Shown here piece after piece: positions 51,723 to 59,821 of a stretch of 64,000 nt of DNA (positions within the stretch are counted from its first letter, which is position 1; each line of letters starts with the position of its first letter). Position numbers and translations under genes: made by a program. Origin of the DNA: Lachnospiraceae bacterium (GTDB taxonomy: Bacteria; Bacillota; Clostridia; Lachnospirales; Lachnospiraceae); the NCBI GenBank assembly GCA_017934175.1, contig JAGBKB010000081.1:1-64000 (forward strand), given 5' to 3'. A model generated the notes under the pieces. The model searched no databases, was not told the origin of the DNA, and saw only the letters and a list, made by a program, of their open reading frames with translations.

Positions 51723-53879
51723 ATGATTATGGCTATGTATGATTGGATACCATTTTATAAAGAATTGGCGGATATCTTGTTACAAATGTATATTACATCT
51801 AACAAAAGTAGACAATGGTTTATAAATTTTTTAAATGGATGTGTAAATAGCATTGGTGAAATTAGCTTACCACATAATGGAACAACTATAACAACTGATT
51901 GTGATGCAATTACTTTTTTTCTATGGCTACACAATTATGGGATTGATAAAATAAAAAAAATATTAACTAATGCAAAGCAAGTGTTTAAATTACAAAGCAA
52001 TATTCCAACTGATTATAGTGGAATACCAGGGACCAATCCAAGGAATGTAGTTCCAATAGATTTATCAAAAACGAAAGAAGTTGATATGATGTGGGACTTA
52101 TTTGAGTCTGCAATGAATTATCCAAACGATATACCGCTATTTGAAAATAATTTTGATAAAGTGAATAAAATAAGTGGACCAACAGGAAAAAAAATAAAAT
52201 CAATTTCTGGAGCATTGTTTATGATAAGACCAGATGTTTTTTGCCCACTATGCGGAAATATGTTAAATTATATTAACCAAAATATTCAAAATAAAATTGA
52301 GACGCCTAATAATGCACAAGAATATATGAATTTAATTGACAAAGTGAAAACAGAAATTATAAATAATAATAGCAATAGTATAAATTCATTTGCACAATTG
52401 AGTTATGAAAGTACTACTAATGCTAAAAAATATTCGAATAATAGTTTGAGTGGGGGAATTGTTAATATGGAGAGTTATAAAAAAATGTTGTTTGAAAATA
52501 AAAATGTAATATTATGTGGACCTCCAGGTACTGGGAAAACATATAATGCAGTTCATCTTGCAGTTGCAATGATAAAAGACGAATATAAAATAGATGAAAA
52601 ATTTAATGTTATAGATGATAAAGGAAATCAAGTTAGTCATGATGATTTGTTAAGAGAATTCAATAACGAATTGTCAAATAATGATAATGGACATATACAA
52701 TTTATTACTTTTCACCAGTCATATGGCTATGAAGAATTTATAGAGGGGATAAAGCCAGTTATCACTGAAGAAGAAAATGTTATTTACAAAATTGAAGATG
52801 GAATTTTTAAAGAGTTTTGTGAAAGGACCAAAGGTGTTGATATTTTTGAGCAACAATATCAGAATCTTTTAAGTGATGTGGATAATGGAAATTATAATGG
52901 TATAAGTGGTATGAAAGATATTACTTGCAGTTCTTCTATAATAATTTTACAAAGAAACAGTAAAGATAATTTTAATTTTCAAACTAAAAACGAATATGAT
53001 AAAAATAAAAAAATTGATGCAAGCATGAATACATATCGCTCTTCTGGAACAATAACAAAAGAAAAATTGAAAATAGTTTATAATGGTGGAAAGCTAGACT
53101 ATCATCAAACATATTACAAAGCAGTTGTTGAGTATATGAAAACCTTGACAAAGAATAATGTATTAAATAGCACTATTGTGGAAGAAAGTTCAAAGAAAAA
53201 AAGAGTTGACAATTATGTTTTCATAATTGATGAAATAAATAGAGGGAATATTTCAAAAATTTTTGGGGAACTAATTACTCTAATTGAAAAGACAAAAAGA
53301 AATGGCGCGGCAGAAGAAATGTCTGTTATGTTGCCATATAGTAAGTTTACTTTTTCGGTACCTAATAATGTATATATCATTGGTACAATGAATACTGCAG
53401 ATAGGTCAATTTCACTTATAGATACTGCTTTAAGACGAAGATTTAAATTTATTGAAATGATGCCAAATCCTGATTTAATAGATACGAAAGAAATTAAATC
53501 TAAAGACGGAAAAACAATAAATATTAATTATATTTTGGAAACAATGAATAAAAGAATAGAATATTTGTTTGATAGAGAACATACTATAGGTCACTCTTAT
53601 TTCATTAAAATTAAAAATATTAGTGATTTAGATAATGTTATGAGAAATGAAATTATACCATTGCTTCAGGAATATTTTTATGAGGATTATAAAAAAATTA
53701 GAATGATACTGGGAGATAATCAAAAGGAAGATGATATAAAAGTATTTATTAAAGAAATAGATGAAAAAGAAAAGCTATTTGGAGAGGAAGGAATAGATTT
53801 TATTGATGAAGAAAAACAAATGTATGAAATAAATGATGAGCAATTTACAGATTATGATTTCTATAAATATTTGCAGTAA
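51723..53879 (+). CDS. mcrB: McrB-type GTPase of a type IV restriction system
   Basis: A 718-residue McrB homologue. Residues 1 to about 220 are the DNA-recognition region, here unlike known ones to my eye, with a CPLCGNMLNYI segment suggesting half of a zinc site. The AAA+ GTPase core has Walker A ILCGPPGTGKTYNAVHLA (from G266), HQSYGYEEFIEGIKP, Walker B FIIDEINRGNISKIFGELIT (D503) and the signature GTMNTADRSISLIDTALRRRF. McrB assembles as rings that, with McrC, cleave DNA carrying modified cytosines. Start codons at 51723, 51729 and 51735 are all possible. It is followed 15 bases later by mcrC. Confidence 0.88.
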   Translation: MIMAMYDWIPFYKELADILLQMYITSNKSRQWFINFLNGCVNSIGEISLPHNGTTITTDCDAITFFLWLHNYGIDKIKKILTNAKQVFKLQSNIPTDYSGIPGTNPRNVVPIDLSKTKEVDMMWDLFESAMNYPNDIPLFENNFDKVNKISGPTGKKIKSISGALFMIRPDVFCPLCGNMLNYINQNIQNKIETPNNAQEYMNLIDKVKTEIINNNSNSINSFAQLSYESTTNAKKYSNNSLSGGIVNMESYKKMLFENKNVILCGPPGTGKTYNAVHLAVAMIKDEYKIDEKFNVIDDKGNQVSHDDLLREFNNELSNNDNGHIQFITFHQSYGYEEFIEGIKPVITEEENVIYKIEDGIFKEFCERTKGVDIFEQQYQNLLSDVDNGNYNGISGMKDITCSSSIIILQRNSKDNFNFQTKNEYDKNKKIDASMNTYRSSGTITKEKLKIVYNGGKLDYHQTYYKAVVEYMKTLTKNNVLNSTIVEESSKKKRVDNYVFIIDEINRGNISKIFGELITLIEKTKRNGAAEEMSVMLPYSKFTFSVPNNVYIIGTMNTADRSISLIDTALRRRFKFIEMMPNPDLIDTKEIKSKDGKTININYILETMNKRIEYLFDREHTIGHSYFIKIKNISDLDNVMRNEIIPLLQEYFYEDYKKIRMILGDNQKEDDIKVFIKEIDEKEKLFGEEGIDFIDEEKQMYEINDEQFTDYDFYKYLQ

Positions 53880-53894
53880 TATAAGGTTTATAAA

Positions 53895-55295
53895 ATGAAG
53901 AGAAAGTGTATAACAGTACAAGAGTACAAAAAAATTGTATTGAGCCCAGGTGATAAAGAGGGTGATAATGACAACAAAAAACTTTTTGATGAGTTATGTC
54001 AATTTGTAGATGACTTTACTGGTGCAAAAAATGTTGAAGATGATGTTTCTTTGTTTATAAAAAAAGGAAAAGATAAACAAGGAACATTTGTTCAAATAAC
54101 GAATTATGTTGGGTTAATACAATTGCCTAATGGACACCAAATAGATATATTACCCAAGATTTATTTTACAAATAGTGTAGAAAATAATTCATATGATATA
54201 ACAAACAAGTATAGTTATGTTGATGTAAATCAAAAAGAAAGTGATGATATTAAAATAACTAAAAAAATATTTGTAGATATGTTTTGTACTTTAAAAAATA
54301 TAAAAAAAGCTAAAGTATTAAGAAATGGTGATTTAGAAGTAAAAAATAAACCAATTTTTGAAATTTATATATCTATGTTTCTTAGCAGTTTAAATGAGTT
54401 GATAAAAAAAGGTTTAAGATCTATTTATTTGAATAAATTGGAGAATGTATCATTTTTTAAAGGAAAATTAATGATTAACCAACATATCAAACATAATATT
54501 GTTCACAAAGAAAAATTTTACACTCAGTTTGATGAGTTTTCATATAATCGGGTAGAAAATAGGTTATTAAAAAGTACTTTGGTGAAATTGCTAAAAATCT
54601 CAAAAGATGCAAAAAATATACAGAACATAAAAGAGGATCTTGTATTTTTTGATTTGGTTGACACTTCTATAAATTATAAAAATGATTTTAAAAAAGTAAT
54701 GATTGATAAAAGTACAAAGGAATATGATGAATTATTAAAGTGGGCTGAAGTATTTTTGGATAATAAATCTTTTATCACTTTTTCTGGTTCTCATGGGGCT
54801 AAAGCTTTATTATATAAAATGAATGATTTGTTCGAATCATATGTAGCAAAGAGAATCAGAAATGTTTTTGGTGATACTTATGAAATAAAAACACAATCAA
54901 CAAGTAAAAAATTATTTGATAACCCACAGAAATTCACTTTAAGGCCTGATATTGTTTTAAGGGATAAATTTAATAATACTATTATAATGGACACAAAGTG
55001 GAAAAAGTTGATAAATGATGAAAGAAAAAACTATGGTATTTCACAAATGGATATGTATCAAATGTTTGCATATTCTATAAGACATGCATGTGGTAATGCT
55101 AATAAGTTGCCGAAGGTGTATTTACTATACCCATCAAATAGTTTAGAGAGGGTTAATAAAAATTACCTATCAAGCACAAAATGCGGAGATGTAAACATAG
55201 AAACTTTTATGATTAACTTTACTGACGAAAAGCCTTATATAGACAATAGTTTAAAAGAACTGAAAGAAAAAATCTCAAAATCTAAAAATGAATAA
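53895..55295 (+). CDS. mcrC: McrC-type nuclease subunit
   Basis: A 466-residue McrC homologue, the endonuclease and GTPase-stimulating partner of McrB. The N-terminal half has the family segment YVGLIQLPNGHQIDILPKIY, and the PD-(D/E)XK site reads LRPDIVLRD (D352), IIMDTKWKKL (D366, K368), then QMDMYQMFAYS. All catalytic residues are present, so the pair should be active. Length is longer than E. coli McrC (348), as in many Firmicutes. AAGG lies before the ATG. The gene ends without an obvious strong terminator. Confidence 0.88.
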   Translation: MKRKCITVQEYKKIVLSPGDKEGDNDNKKLFDELCQFVDDFTGAKNVEDDVSLFIKKGKDKQGTFVQITNYVGLIQLPNGHQIDILPKIYFTNSVENNSYDITNKYSYVDVNQKESDDIKITKKIFVDMFCTLKNIKKAKVLRNGDLEVKNKPIFEIYISMFLSSLNELIKKGLRSIYLNKLENVSFFKGKLMINQHIKHNIVHKEKFYTQFDEFSYNRVENRLLKSTLVKLLKISKDAKNIQNIKEDLVFFDLVDTSINYKNDFKKVMIDKSTKEYDELLKWAEVFLDNKSFITFSGSHGAKALLYKMNDLFESYVAKRIRNVFGDTYEIKTQSTSKKLFDNPQKFTLRPDIVLRDKFNNTIIMDTKWKKLINDERKNYGISQMDMYQMFAYSIRHACGNANKLPKVYLLYPSNSLERVNKNYLSSTKCGDVNIETFMINFTDEKPYIDNSLKELKEKISKSKNE

Positions 55296-55345
55296 TTAAA
55301 GATATGGTTTTTATTTGTCATTTTTAATAATAAAAAAAAGCGAAA

Positions 55346-55379
55346 TGTACAAATTTTTGTACACATAAAATGTTATAAT
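55346..55379 (+). promoter_or_regulatory. 18-bp palindrome and -10 box upstream of the DUF2130 remnant
   Basis: TGTACAAA-TT-TTTGTACA (55346-55363) is an uninterrupted palindrome. TATAAT follows at 55374-55379. No good -35 is visible; the palindrome covers its expected place, so an activator or repressor site is plausible. Confidence 0.45.
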
Positions 55380-55498
55380 TTTCTCATAGTTAAGGTTATA
55401 AAAAAATAAGCATATAAGGGCTTGTATAACTCGCTCTTACGATAGAAATGTAGAGGTGAAACCTATGAGCTATATGTGTAAAAAAGGTGAAAAGAAGT

Positions 55499-55935
55499 AT
55501 GCCAAAAATGATTAAGTGTCCTAAGTGTCAAACAGAATTTGAGATTGATGAGAATTATTATCTTGACATTGTTCAACAGGTGAAGAATGAGGAATTTGAG
55601 AAAGAACTTGCAAGTAGACTTGCAGAGGTTAAAGCCACAAATGAACTTGCAATAAAAAATAGGGAACAGGAACTTGTTAATAAGTATAATCGAGAGCTTG
55701 CTGAACTAAGAAACGAAAAAGAAGCAGAGATTATAAGATTAAATGGTGACTTAAAGAATAAAGATATAGAACTAGAGCAGGCGAGTATCTTACAAAGGCA
55801 AATAACCTTTTGGTTGACTTAGAACTTACAAAGGTTGCAAAAAAGAATCCAACATTAAAGAGTATGATGATAGAGCAAGGTGTTGCAACTGAAGATGACT
55901 TTAAGAGAAAAAAGTCTAAAAAGGAAGGTGAATAA
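55499..55935 (+). pseudogene. DUF2130-like gene, internally deleted and frameshifted
   Basis: The first frame (55499-55822) encodes MPKMIKCPKCQTEFEIDENY followed by an EEFEKELASRLAE coiled coil, the N-terminal zinc-ribbon and helix of DUF2130 proteins (normally over 400 residues). Near 55785 the reading shifts to another frame that gives LLVDLELTKVAKKNPTLKSM to a TAA at 55933-55935. The body of the protein is missing. A 16-codon ORF with AGAGG (55465-55515) overlaps its start. Confidence 0.6.
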
Positions 55936-55940
55936 TAAAA

Positions 55941-55963
55941 AATAGAGGGTCTTACCCTATATT
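55941..55963 (-). terminator. Terminator of the malQ remnant, possibly bidirectional
   Basis: On the minus strand ATAGGGT (loop AAG) ACCCTCTAT is followed by TTTTTT. It abuts the stop codon of malQ copy 2, so this copy probably keeps the native 3' end of malQ. Confidence 0.55.
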
Positions 55964-56054
55964 TAAATGCACGGTTAGATTTTTAAGGAATGTTTTAGCA
56001 TTATCATCAAGTTTATATGGAAGTAGTCGATAACCCCAATTCATTGAAGAAACA
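55952..56054 (-). pseudogene. malQ 3' remnant, copy 2
   Basis: Minus-strand codons reading VSSMNWGYRLLPYKLDDNAK then TFLKNLTVHLNIG, ending in TAA at 55954-55952. Over about 65 bases it matches copy 1 at 45130-45357 with only a few differences, then stops at AAGAAACA. It is 33 codons long and lacks the upstream QDILGAGS part seen in copy 1. The interval 56055-56248 that follows shows nothing recognisable. Confidence 0.72.
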
Positions 56055-56248
56055 ACATAAATTATATTGAAAGAGTTAAGGGACATAATAAATATAAAAA
56101 AATCTAGTGAAAATGCATATGCGAGTGTAATATGCATTTTTTGTATATTGTATATTGTATACTTGTGGTAAATTAGAATTAGTGAACATAATGGCAAGAT
56201 GTGAAAAGAGATGATGATTTGTGAAGAATGTGAGAGAAAGGAGCAGTT

Positions 56249-57079
56249 ATGAAAAAAGAAGATATTAAAGAAATAAGAAAAGTATATGATGAAACATCTT
56301 TAAAAGATGAAGAAATTGATGAATTGAGTAATTATTACAAACAAAAAGCAAAACAAATAATTGATGGCAGAAAAAAAAGAGAAAAAGAAACAGGGGAGCA
56401 TTTTGAGGCTAAGTATAAAATGTATATATTGCCACACAAAAGTTTTGTATCGGAGTATGAGTGTTATGGACATGGTAAGTTAAGTGGGAAGAGATACTGT
56501 TTTAAAATGGATTCATACAAAAATGCTATTTTGCTGAACATTGAAGAAGTAATTAATTGTATTGCTGACTGCGCAAATGAATATTGCAATTGGCGGTTTA
56601 AAGTGATGCCAGAAGATGAGTTTTTAAAGGAATATGAAGAATATAAAAAAGTACATTTAAAAGACTTAGAGAAAAGTCATTTTGTTTATGGGTTTAATGG
56701 TGCACATATTGATGTAGATAATATACTCAAGCAACCTAAACGAAAAAGATGTTGTCAGTGGGGGTGTTTAATTAGAAGTTATTATGGAGATTATGGGATT
56801 TTTGGAGAACCAATATGTGCAATACCATATTATTCATTATGTTGTGATAGGGCAGGACATACAAGTGCAATCATAGATTATAAAAAAACTAATGAAGGTA
56901 TAGTGTTTGAGACAATGAACTCAATTTATGAAGTAAAAGAGATTAAAGATTTTGAGTATATAAATCAGTTGGAAGAGTTTGACAAATACAAAAAAAGTAA
57001 ATTTTACAATGATTTATTCAAATTTGTAGAAGATGAAGAAAACAAAATAATGAATAACATTATGGAATTATGGAAGTAA
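56249..57079 (+). CDS. Uncharacterised Cys-rich 276-residue protein
   Basis: A soluble protein with AAAGGAG before the ATG. The first 65 residues are a charged helix (DEEIDELSNYYKQKAKQIID). The middle has several cysteines in two groups: IADCANEYCNW near 110, and KRCCQWGCLIRSYYGDYG followed by PICAIPYYSLCCDRAGHTS near 165-205, which could bind metal. I do not recognise the family. It stands directly outside the right malQ remnant, with its own gap before thioredoxin, and may be the first native or last acquired gene at that edge. Confidence 0.55.
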   Translation: MKKEDIKEIRKVYDETSLKDEEIDELSNYYKQKAKQIIDGRKKREKETGEHFEAKYKMYILPHKSFVSEYECYGHGKLSGKRYCFKMDSYKNAILLNIEEVINCIADCANEYCNWRFKVMPEDEFLKEYEEYKKVHLKDLEKSHFVYGFNGAHIDVDNILKQPKRKRCCQWGCLIRSYYGDYGIFGEPICAIPYYSLCCDRAGHTSAIIDYKKTNEGIVFETMNSIYEVKEIKDFEYINQLEEFDKYKKSKFYNDLFKFVEDEENKIMNNIMELWK

Positions 57080-57265
57080 TAGAAAAAGAAACTGCATATG
57101 AATTGTATAAAAATTATAATACTTTAATAAAAACGGGATTGACATCTGTATAAGTAAATGTATTGACAAAATCATTAAAAAGTTGCAAGATATAAATTAG
57201 TATAATTTGGCATATATCATAGAGTCAAAATTATAAACGTAGTTAATAAAGAAGGAGAGACAATT

Positions 57266-57568
57266 ATGGAAATTATTGTTACGAACGACAATTTTGAAAG
57301 TGAAGTTTTAAAATCTGATAAACCTGTTCTTGCAGATTTTTTTGCTACTTGGTGTGGACCTTGTACTGCTCTTGCGCCAATTATAAAAGAAATCGCTGAA
57401 GAGAGAGCAGATATAAAGGTAGTAAAGATAGATGTAGATAAAAATATGGAACTTGCGAGTAAATTTAAAGTAATGTCTATACCTACTATTATAATATTTA
57501 AAAATGGTGAAGCAGTTAATAGGACTATGGGGTTACAACCAAAAGAAAAGATTTTGGAATTATTGTAA
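57266..57568 (+). CDS. trxA: Thioredoxin
   Basis: A 100-residue thioredoxin with the canonical redox site FATWCGPCTALAP (C30 and C33), the buried aspartate in VLADFFA (D24), and the cis-proline in VMSIPTIIIF. It reduces protein disulfides using thioredoxin reductase, which is not in the window. GAAGGAG lies nine bases before the ATG. Length is normal. The upstream gap contains two TTGACA sequences and a TATAAT at unusual spacing; the exact promoter is unclear. Confidence 0.95.
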   Translation: MEIIVTNDNFESEVLKSDKPVLADFFATWCGPCTALAPIIKEIAEERADIKVVKIDVDKNMELASKFKVMSIPTIIIFKNGEAVNRTMGLQPKEKILELL

Positions 57569-57627
57569 TTTGGTGTAATTTGGCTAATAGAAAATATGTA
57601 TTTATGCTCTAACTTTGTGGAGAGATT

Positions 57628-58302
57628 ATGATTGGAGTGCTAGTAAATGTTGTTGCTATACTTGTAGGTGCTATAATTGGTGTACTTTTTAATAAAGTTT
57701 TGTCAGAAAAGATAACATCTGCTGTTATGATGTCACTTGGGATAGTGACTTTTATAATTGGAATTAAAACAGCACTTAAGATTCAAAATGAGTTATTATT
57801 GACACTATCAGTAGCAATAGGAACTATAATAGACATAGATAAATATGTAAATGATTTAGGAGAGTTCTTTAAAAAATCATTTGCAAAGAATGCAAATGAT
57901 TCACGTTTCGCAGAAGCATTTGCATCAGCGAGTATTCTTTTTGCTGTTGGTGCTATGTCGGTGCTTGGCAGTATAGAAGCAGGACTAAATCATGACTATA
58001 GTGTTTTATTTTTAAAATCGACTCTTGACTTTTGTGCTGCACTTATTTATGGCTCAACACTTGGTATAGGAGTTGCATTTTCTTCATTTACTATTTTAGT
58101 ATTTGAGGGACTTATTGCATTATTTGCAGGTTCACTTACATTTTTGGCAAAAGATGAGTTACTTATGAATGAGTTTTCTGCAGTGGGAAATCTTCTTGTG
58201 ATGATGATTGGACTAAATCTTATGGGAGTGACAAAAGTAAAACTTGCCAATATGTTGCCATCAATAGTAATGGTCGTAGTACTATACAGTTTTATAAAGT
58301 GA
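57628..58302 (+). CDS. DUF554 family membrane protein (YqgA-like)
   Basis: A 224-residue membrane protein with about seven hydrophobic segments. It opens with the DUF554 signature MIGVLVNVVAILVGAIIGVL and includes FIIGIKTAL, FAVGAMSVLGSIEAGLNHDY and a closing GNLLVMMIGLNLMGV with KLANMLPSIV. The E. coli relative is YqgA; function is unknown, possibly small-solute transport. GGAGAG lies before the ATG, 60 bases after trxA. Confidence 0.9.
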   Translation: MIGVLVNVVAILVGAIIGVLFNKVLSEKITSAVMMSLGIVTFIIGIKTALKIQNELLLTLSVAIGTIIDIDKYVNDLGEFFKKSFAKNANDSRFAEAFASASILFAVGAMSVLGSIEAGLNHDYSVLFLKSTLDFCAALIYGSTLGIGVAFSSFTILVFEGLIALFAGSLTFLAKDELLMNEFSAVGNLLVMMIGLNLMGVTKVKLANMLPSIVMVVVLYSFIK

Positions 58303-58308
58303 TACATA

Positions 58309-58336
58309 TTGACAAATATCTAAATTATGATATAAT
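58309..58336 (+). promoter_or_regulatory. Promoter of the antisense RNA
   Basis: A perfect TTGACA (58309-58314) and perfect TATAAT (58331-58336) with a 16-base spacer, driving a transcript that starts near 58343 and has no coding frame worth naming. Confidence 0.8.
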
Positions 58337-58342
58337 GAAGGT

Positions 58343-58392
58343 GAGAAAAAATGTTGCAAAGAAAAAAGCACCTTTCCCAAGGGTGCTTTTTT
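58343..58392 (+). ncRNA. Antisense RNA of a type I toxin-antitoxin locus (candidate)
   Basis: A transcript of about 50 bases from the consensus promoter to a terminator: GCACC plus TTT (58368-58375) pairs with AAG plus GGTGC (58379-58386), followed by TTTTTT. The same hairpin read on the minus strand ends the toxin message, so the two RNAs overlap tail to tail, the layout of Fst/RNAII and TxpA/RatA antitoxins. Confidence 0.55.
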
Positions 58393-58397
58393 AATAA

Positions 58398-58490
58398 CTA
58401 GTTAAAGTGGTTATTAAGCCACATGCAGATATAGTAAGCAATTATGCTTGCAACTATACCAACAACTATTTCGAGAAAAAAGTGTTGCAT
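58398..58490 (-). CDS. 30-residue hydrophobic peptide, putative type I toxin
   Basis: A minus-strand ORF of 30 codons preceded by a near-perfect AAAGGAGG site (58496-58503) five bases before the ATG. The peptide begins MQHFFLEIVVGIVASIIAYY and ends ICMWLNNHFN: one membrane span with a short polar tail, like Fst/TxpA/BsrG-type toxins that damage the membrane. A TATAAT on the minus strand (58541-58546) lies about 50 bases upstream. It is too short for routine gene calling. The convergent antisense RNA and shared terminator support the assignment. Confidence 0.62.
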   Translation of the reverse strand: MQHFFLEIVVGIVASIIAYYICMWLNNHFN

Positions 58491-58567
58491 TGAAACCTCC
58501 TTTCGTAAATTACTCTACTACTCAGTAGGCAAGAACAATTATATCATATATTACAAACAAAAACTAT

Positions 58568-59641
58568 ATGGATGTTATAAGTAAAAAGAGAATAATTAGA
58601 ATTATATACGCATTAGTTGTGCTGACATTTGTAAATGTTTCATCTATCAAGACTTATGCGGTTAATATAGCAACTATGGGACTTGATAAAAGTCTTATGT
58701 CTACTTATCTTGCTGAAGATGAAAGTGGAAATAAAGATGTGATGCAAGTTGTAGATGATTTTATTTATAATTATATAAAACCAGAGATGAGTGATTTTGA
58801 AAAAGAAATTATGATTATAAAATATCTTGTGGCAACTACAACTTATGATGAAGATGAAGAGTATAATGATTCACCAGAGATAACTGACAGTTATAAAGCC
58901 TATGGTGCACTCGTAAACCATAAGGCAACTTGCTCTGGATATGCAAAAGCTTTTGACCTTATCGCGAAAAAATGCAATTTGTCATCCATAGTTGTAACTG
59001 GAAATGCAGTAAACTCAAAAGGTGTAGAAGCACCTCACGCATGGAATCAAATTTATCTTGATGGTGAATGGTATAATGTGGATGTTACTTGGGAAGACCC
59101 GGTAACTAATATAGAACTTGGCTTTAATCAACTTTTTAATAATTATATAAATGGAACAGATGCAGAGTTTAACATAAATCATTTTAGAGAGAATGGTCAT
59201 ACTTGCACTGCTACAAAGTATGGAAAAGAACTTGTTGCATATTATCTTAATACTGGTGTTATTGATTTTAATGCAAATGTCGATGCAATTAGAAAGTTTT
59301 ATGAGGCACAAATTTTAATGCTTATTACTGGTGGCAAGAAAGAAGAGGCAGATGCGATAATACAAAAACTAATGTTGCTTGGCACTAAATATGATGATAA
59401 TTCCAATTTTATAGATGCAAATGACATAGCAATAAATGCATATATACATAGTAAACTTGCTATGGGAGACCGAATAATTACTATAGTAACTATCCCTAAT
59501 ACCAATAACATGTTTAGCATTGATAGGAGCGATTGGCTCAAAAACAATATAAACATAGAGGGAAAAACAAGCCTAAATAAGGTCTTTTTAAATGATGGGG
59601 CTTATGACACTCGTATATTAATATTCACATTTGAGCCTTAA
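58568..59641 (+). CDS. Secreted transglutaminase-like protein
   Basis: A 357-residue protein with an N-terminal membrane or signal segment (IIRIIYALVVLTFVNVSSIK). The transglutaminase/protease core is complete: the cysteine in VNHKATCSGYAKAFDLIAKK, the histidine in VEAPHAWNQIYLDGEWYNVD, and the aspartate in that same NVDVTWEDPV strand. Such domains act as peptidases or amide-transferases at the cell surface. The ATG has no evident ribosome binding site. The gene is transcribed away from the putative toxin peptide, and their promoters must share the 77-base gap. Confidence 0.82.
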   Translation: MDVISKKRIIRIIYALVVLTFVNVSSIKTYAVNIATMGLDKSLMSTYLAEDESGNKDVMQVVDDFIYNYIKPEMSDFEKEIMIIKYLVATTTYDEDEEYNDSPEITDSYKAYGALVNHKATCSGYAKAFDLIAKKCNLSSIVVTGNAVNSKGVEAPHAWNQIYLDGEWYNVDVTWEDPVTNIELGFNQLFNNYINGTDAEFNINHFRENGHTCTATKYGKELVAYYLNTGVIDFNANVDAIRKFYEAQILMLITGGKKEEADAIIQKLMLLGTKYDDNSNFIDANDIAINAYIHSKLAMGDRIITIVTIPNTNNMFSIDRSDWLKNNINIEGKTSLNKVFLNDGAYDTRILIFTFEP

Positions 59642-59705
59642 ACATACATTTTTGGGGCTATGTGCTAAATTTAATAGTTTTTTAATACTTTTTTATCATA
59701 TTTTG

Positions 59706-59735
59706 TTGAAAAAATAGGGTTTTTTATTGTATAAT
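59706..59735 (+). promoter_or_regulatory. Promoter of the BspA-like surface protein gene
   Basis: TTGAAA (59706-59711), 18-base spacer, TATAAT (59730-59735); the ATG is 86 bases downstream, leaving an AT-rich leader. Confidence 0.6.
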
Positions 59736-59821
59736 GTATAAGAAAAAGTGTGCAATTAATTTGCGCAATATTTGTTTTATGTAATAAAATAATCAGTTTT
59801 ATAAAACATTTGGAGTACATT

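Noticed and set aside
55465..55515. A 16-codon ORF with a good ribosome binding site overlapping the DUF2130 remnant.
   Set aside because: Too short and unrecognised; it could be a leader peptide but there is no supporting evidence.
55952..56197. An apparently intact 81-residue minus-strand ORF.
   Set aside because: Only the last 33 codons are meaningful, and they are the malQ tail; the upstream part is random sequence without a ribosome binding site.
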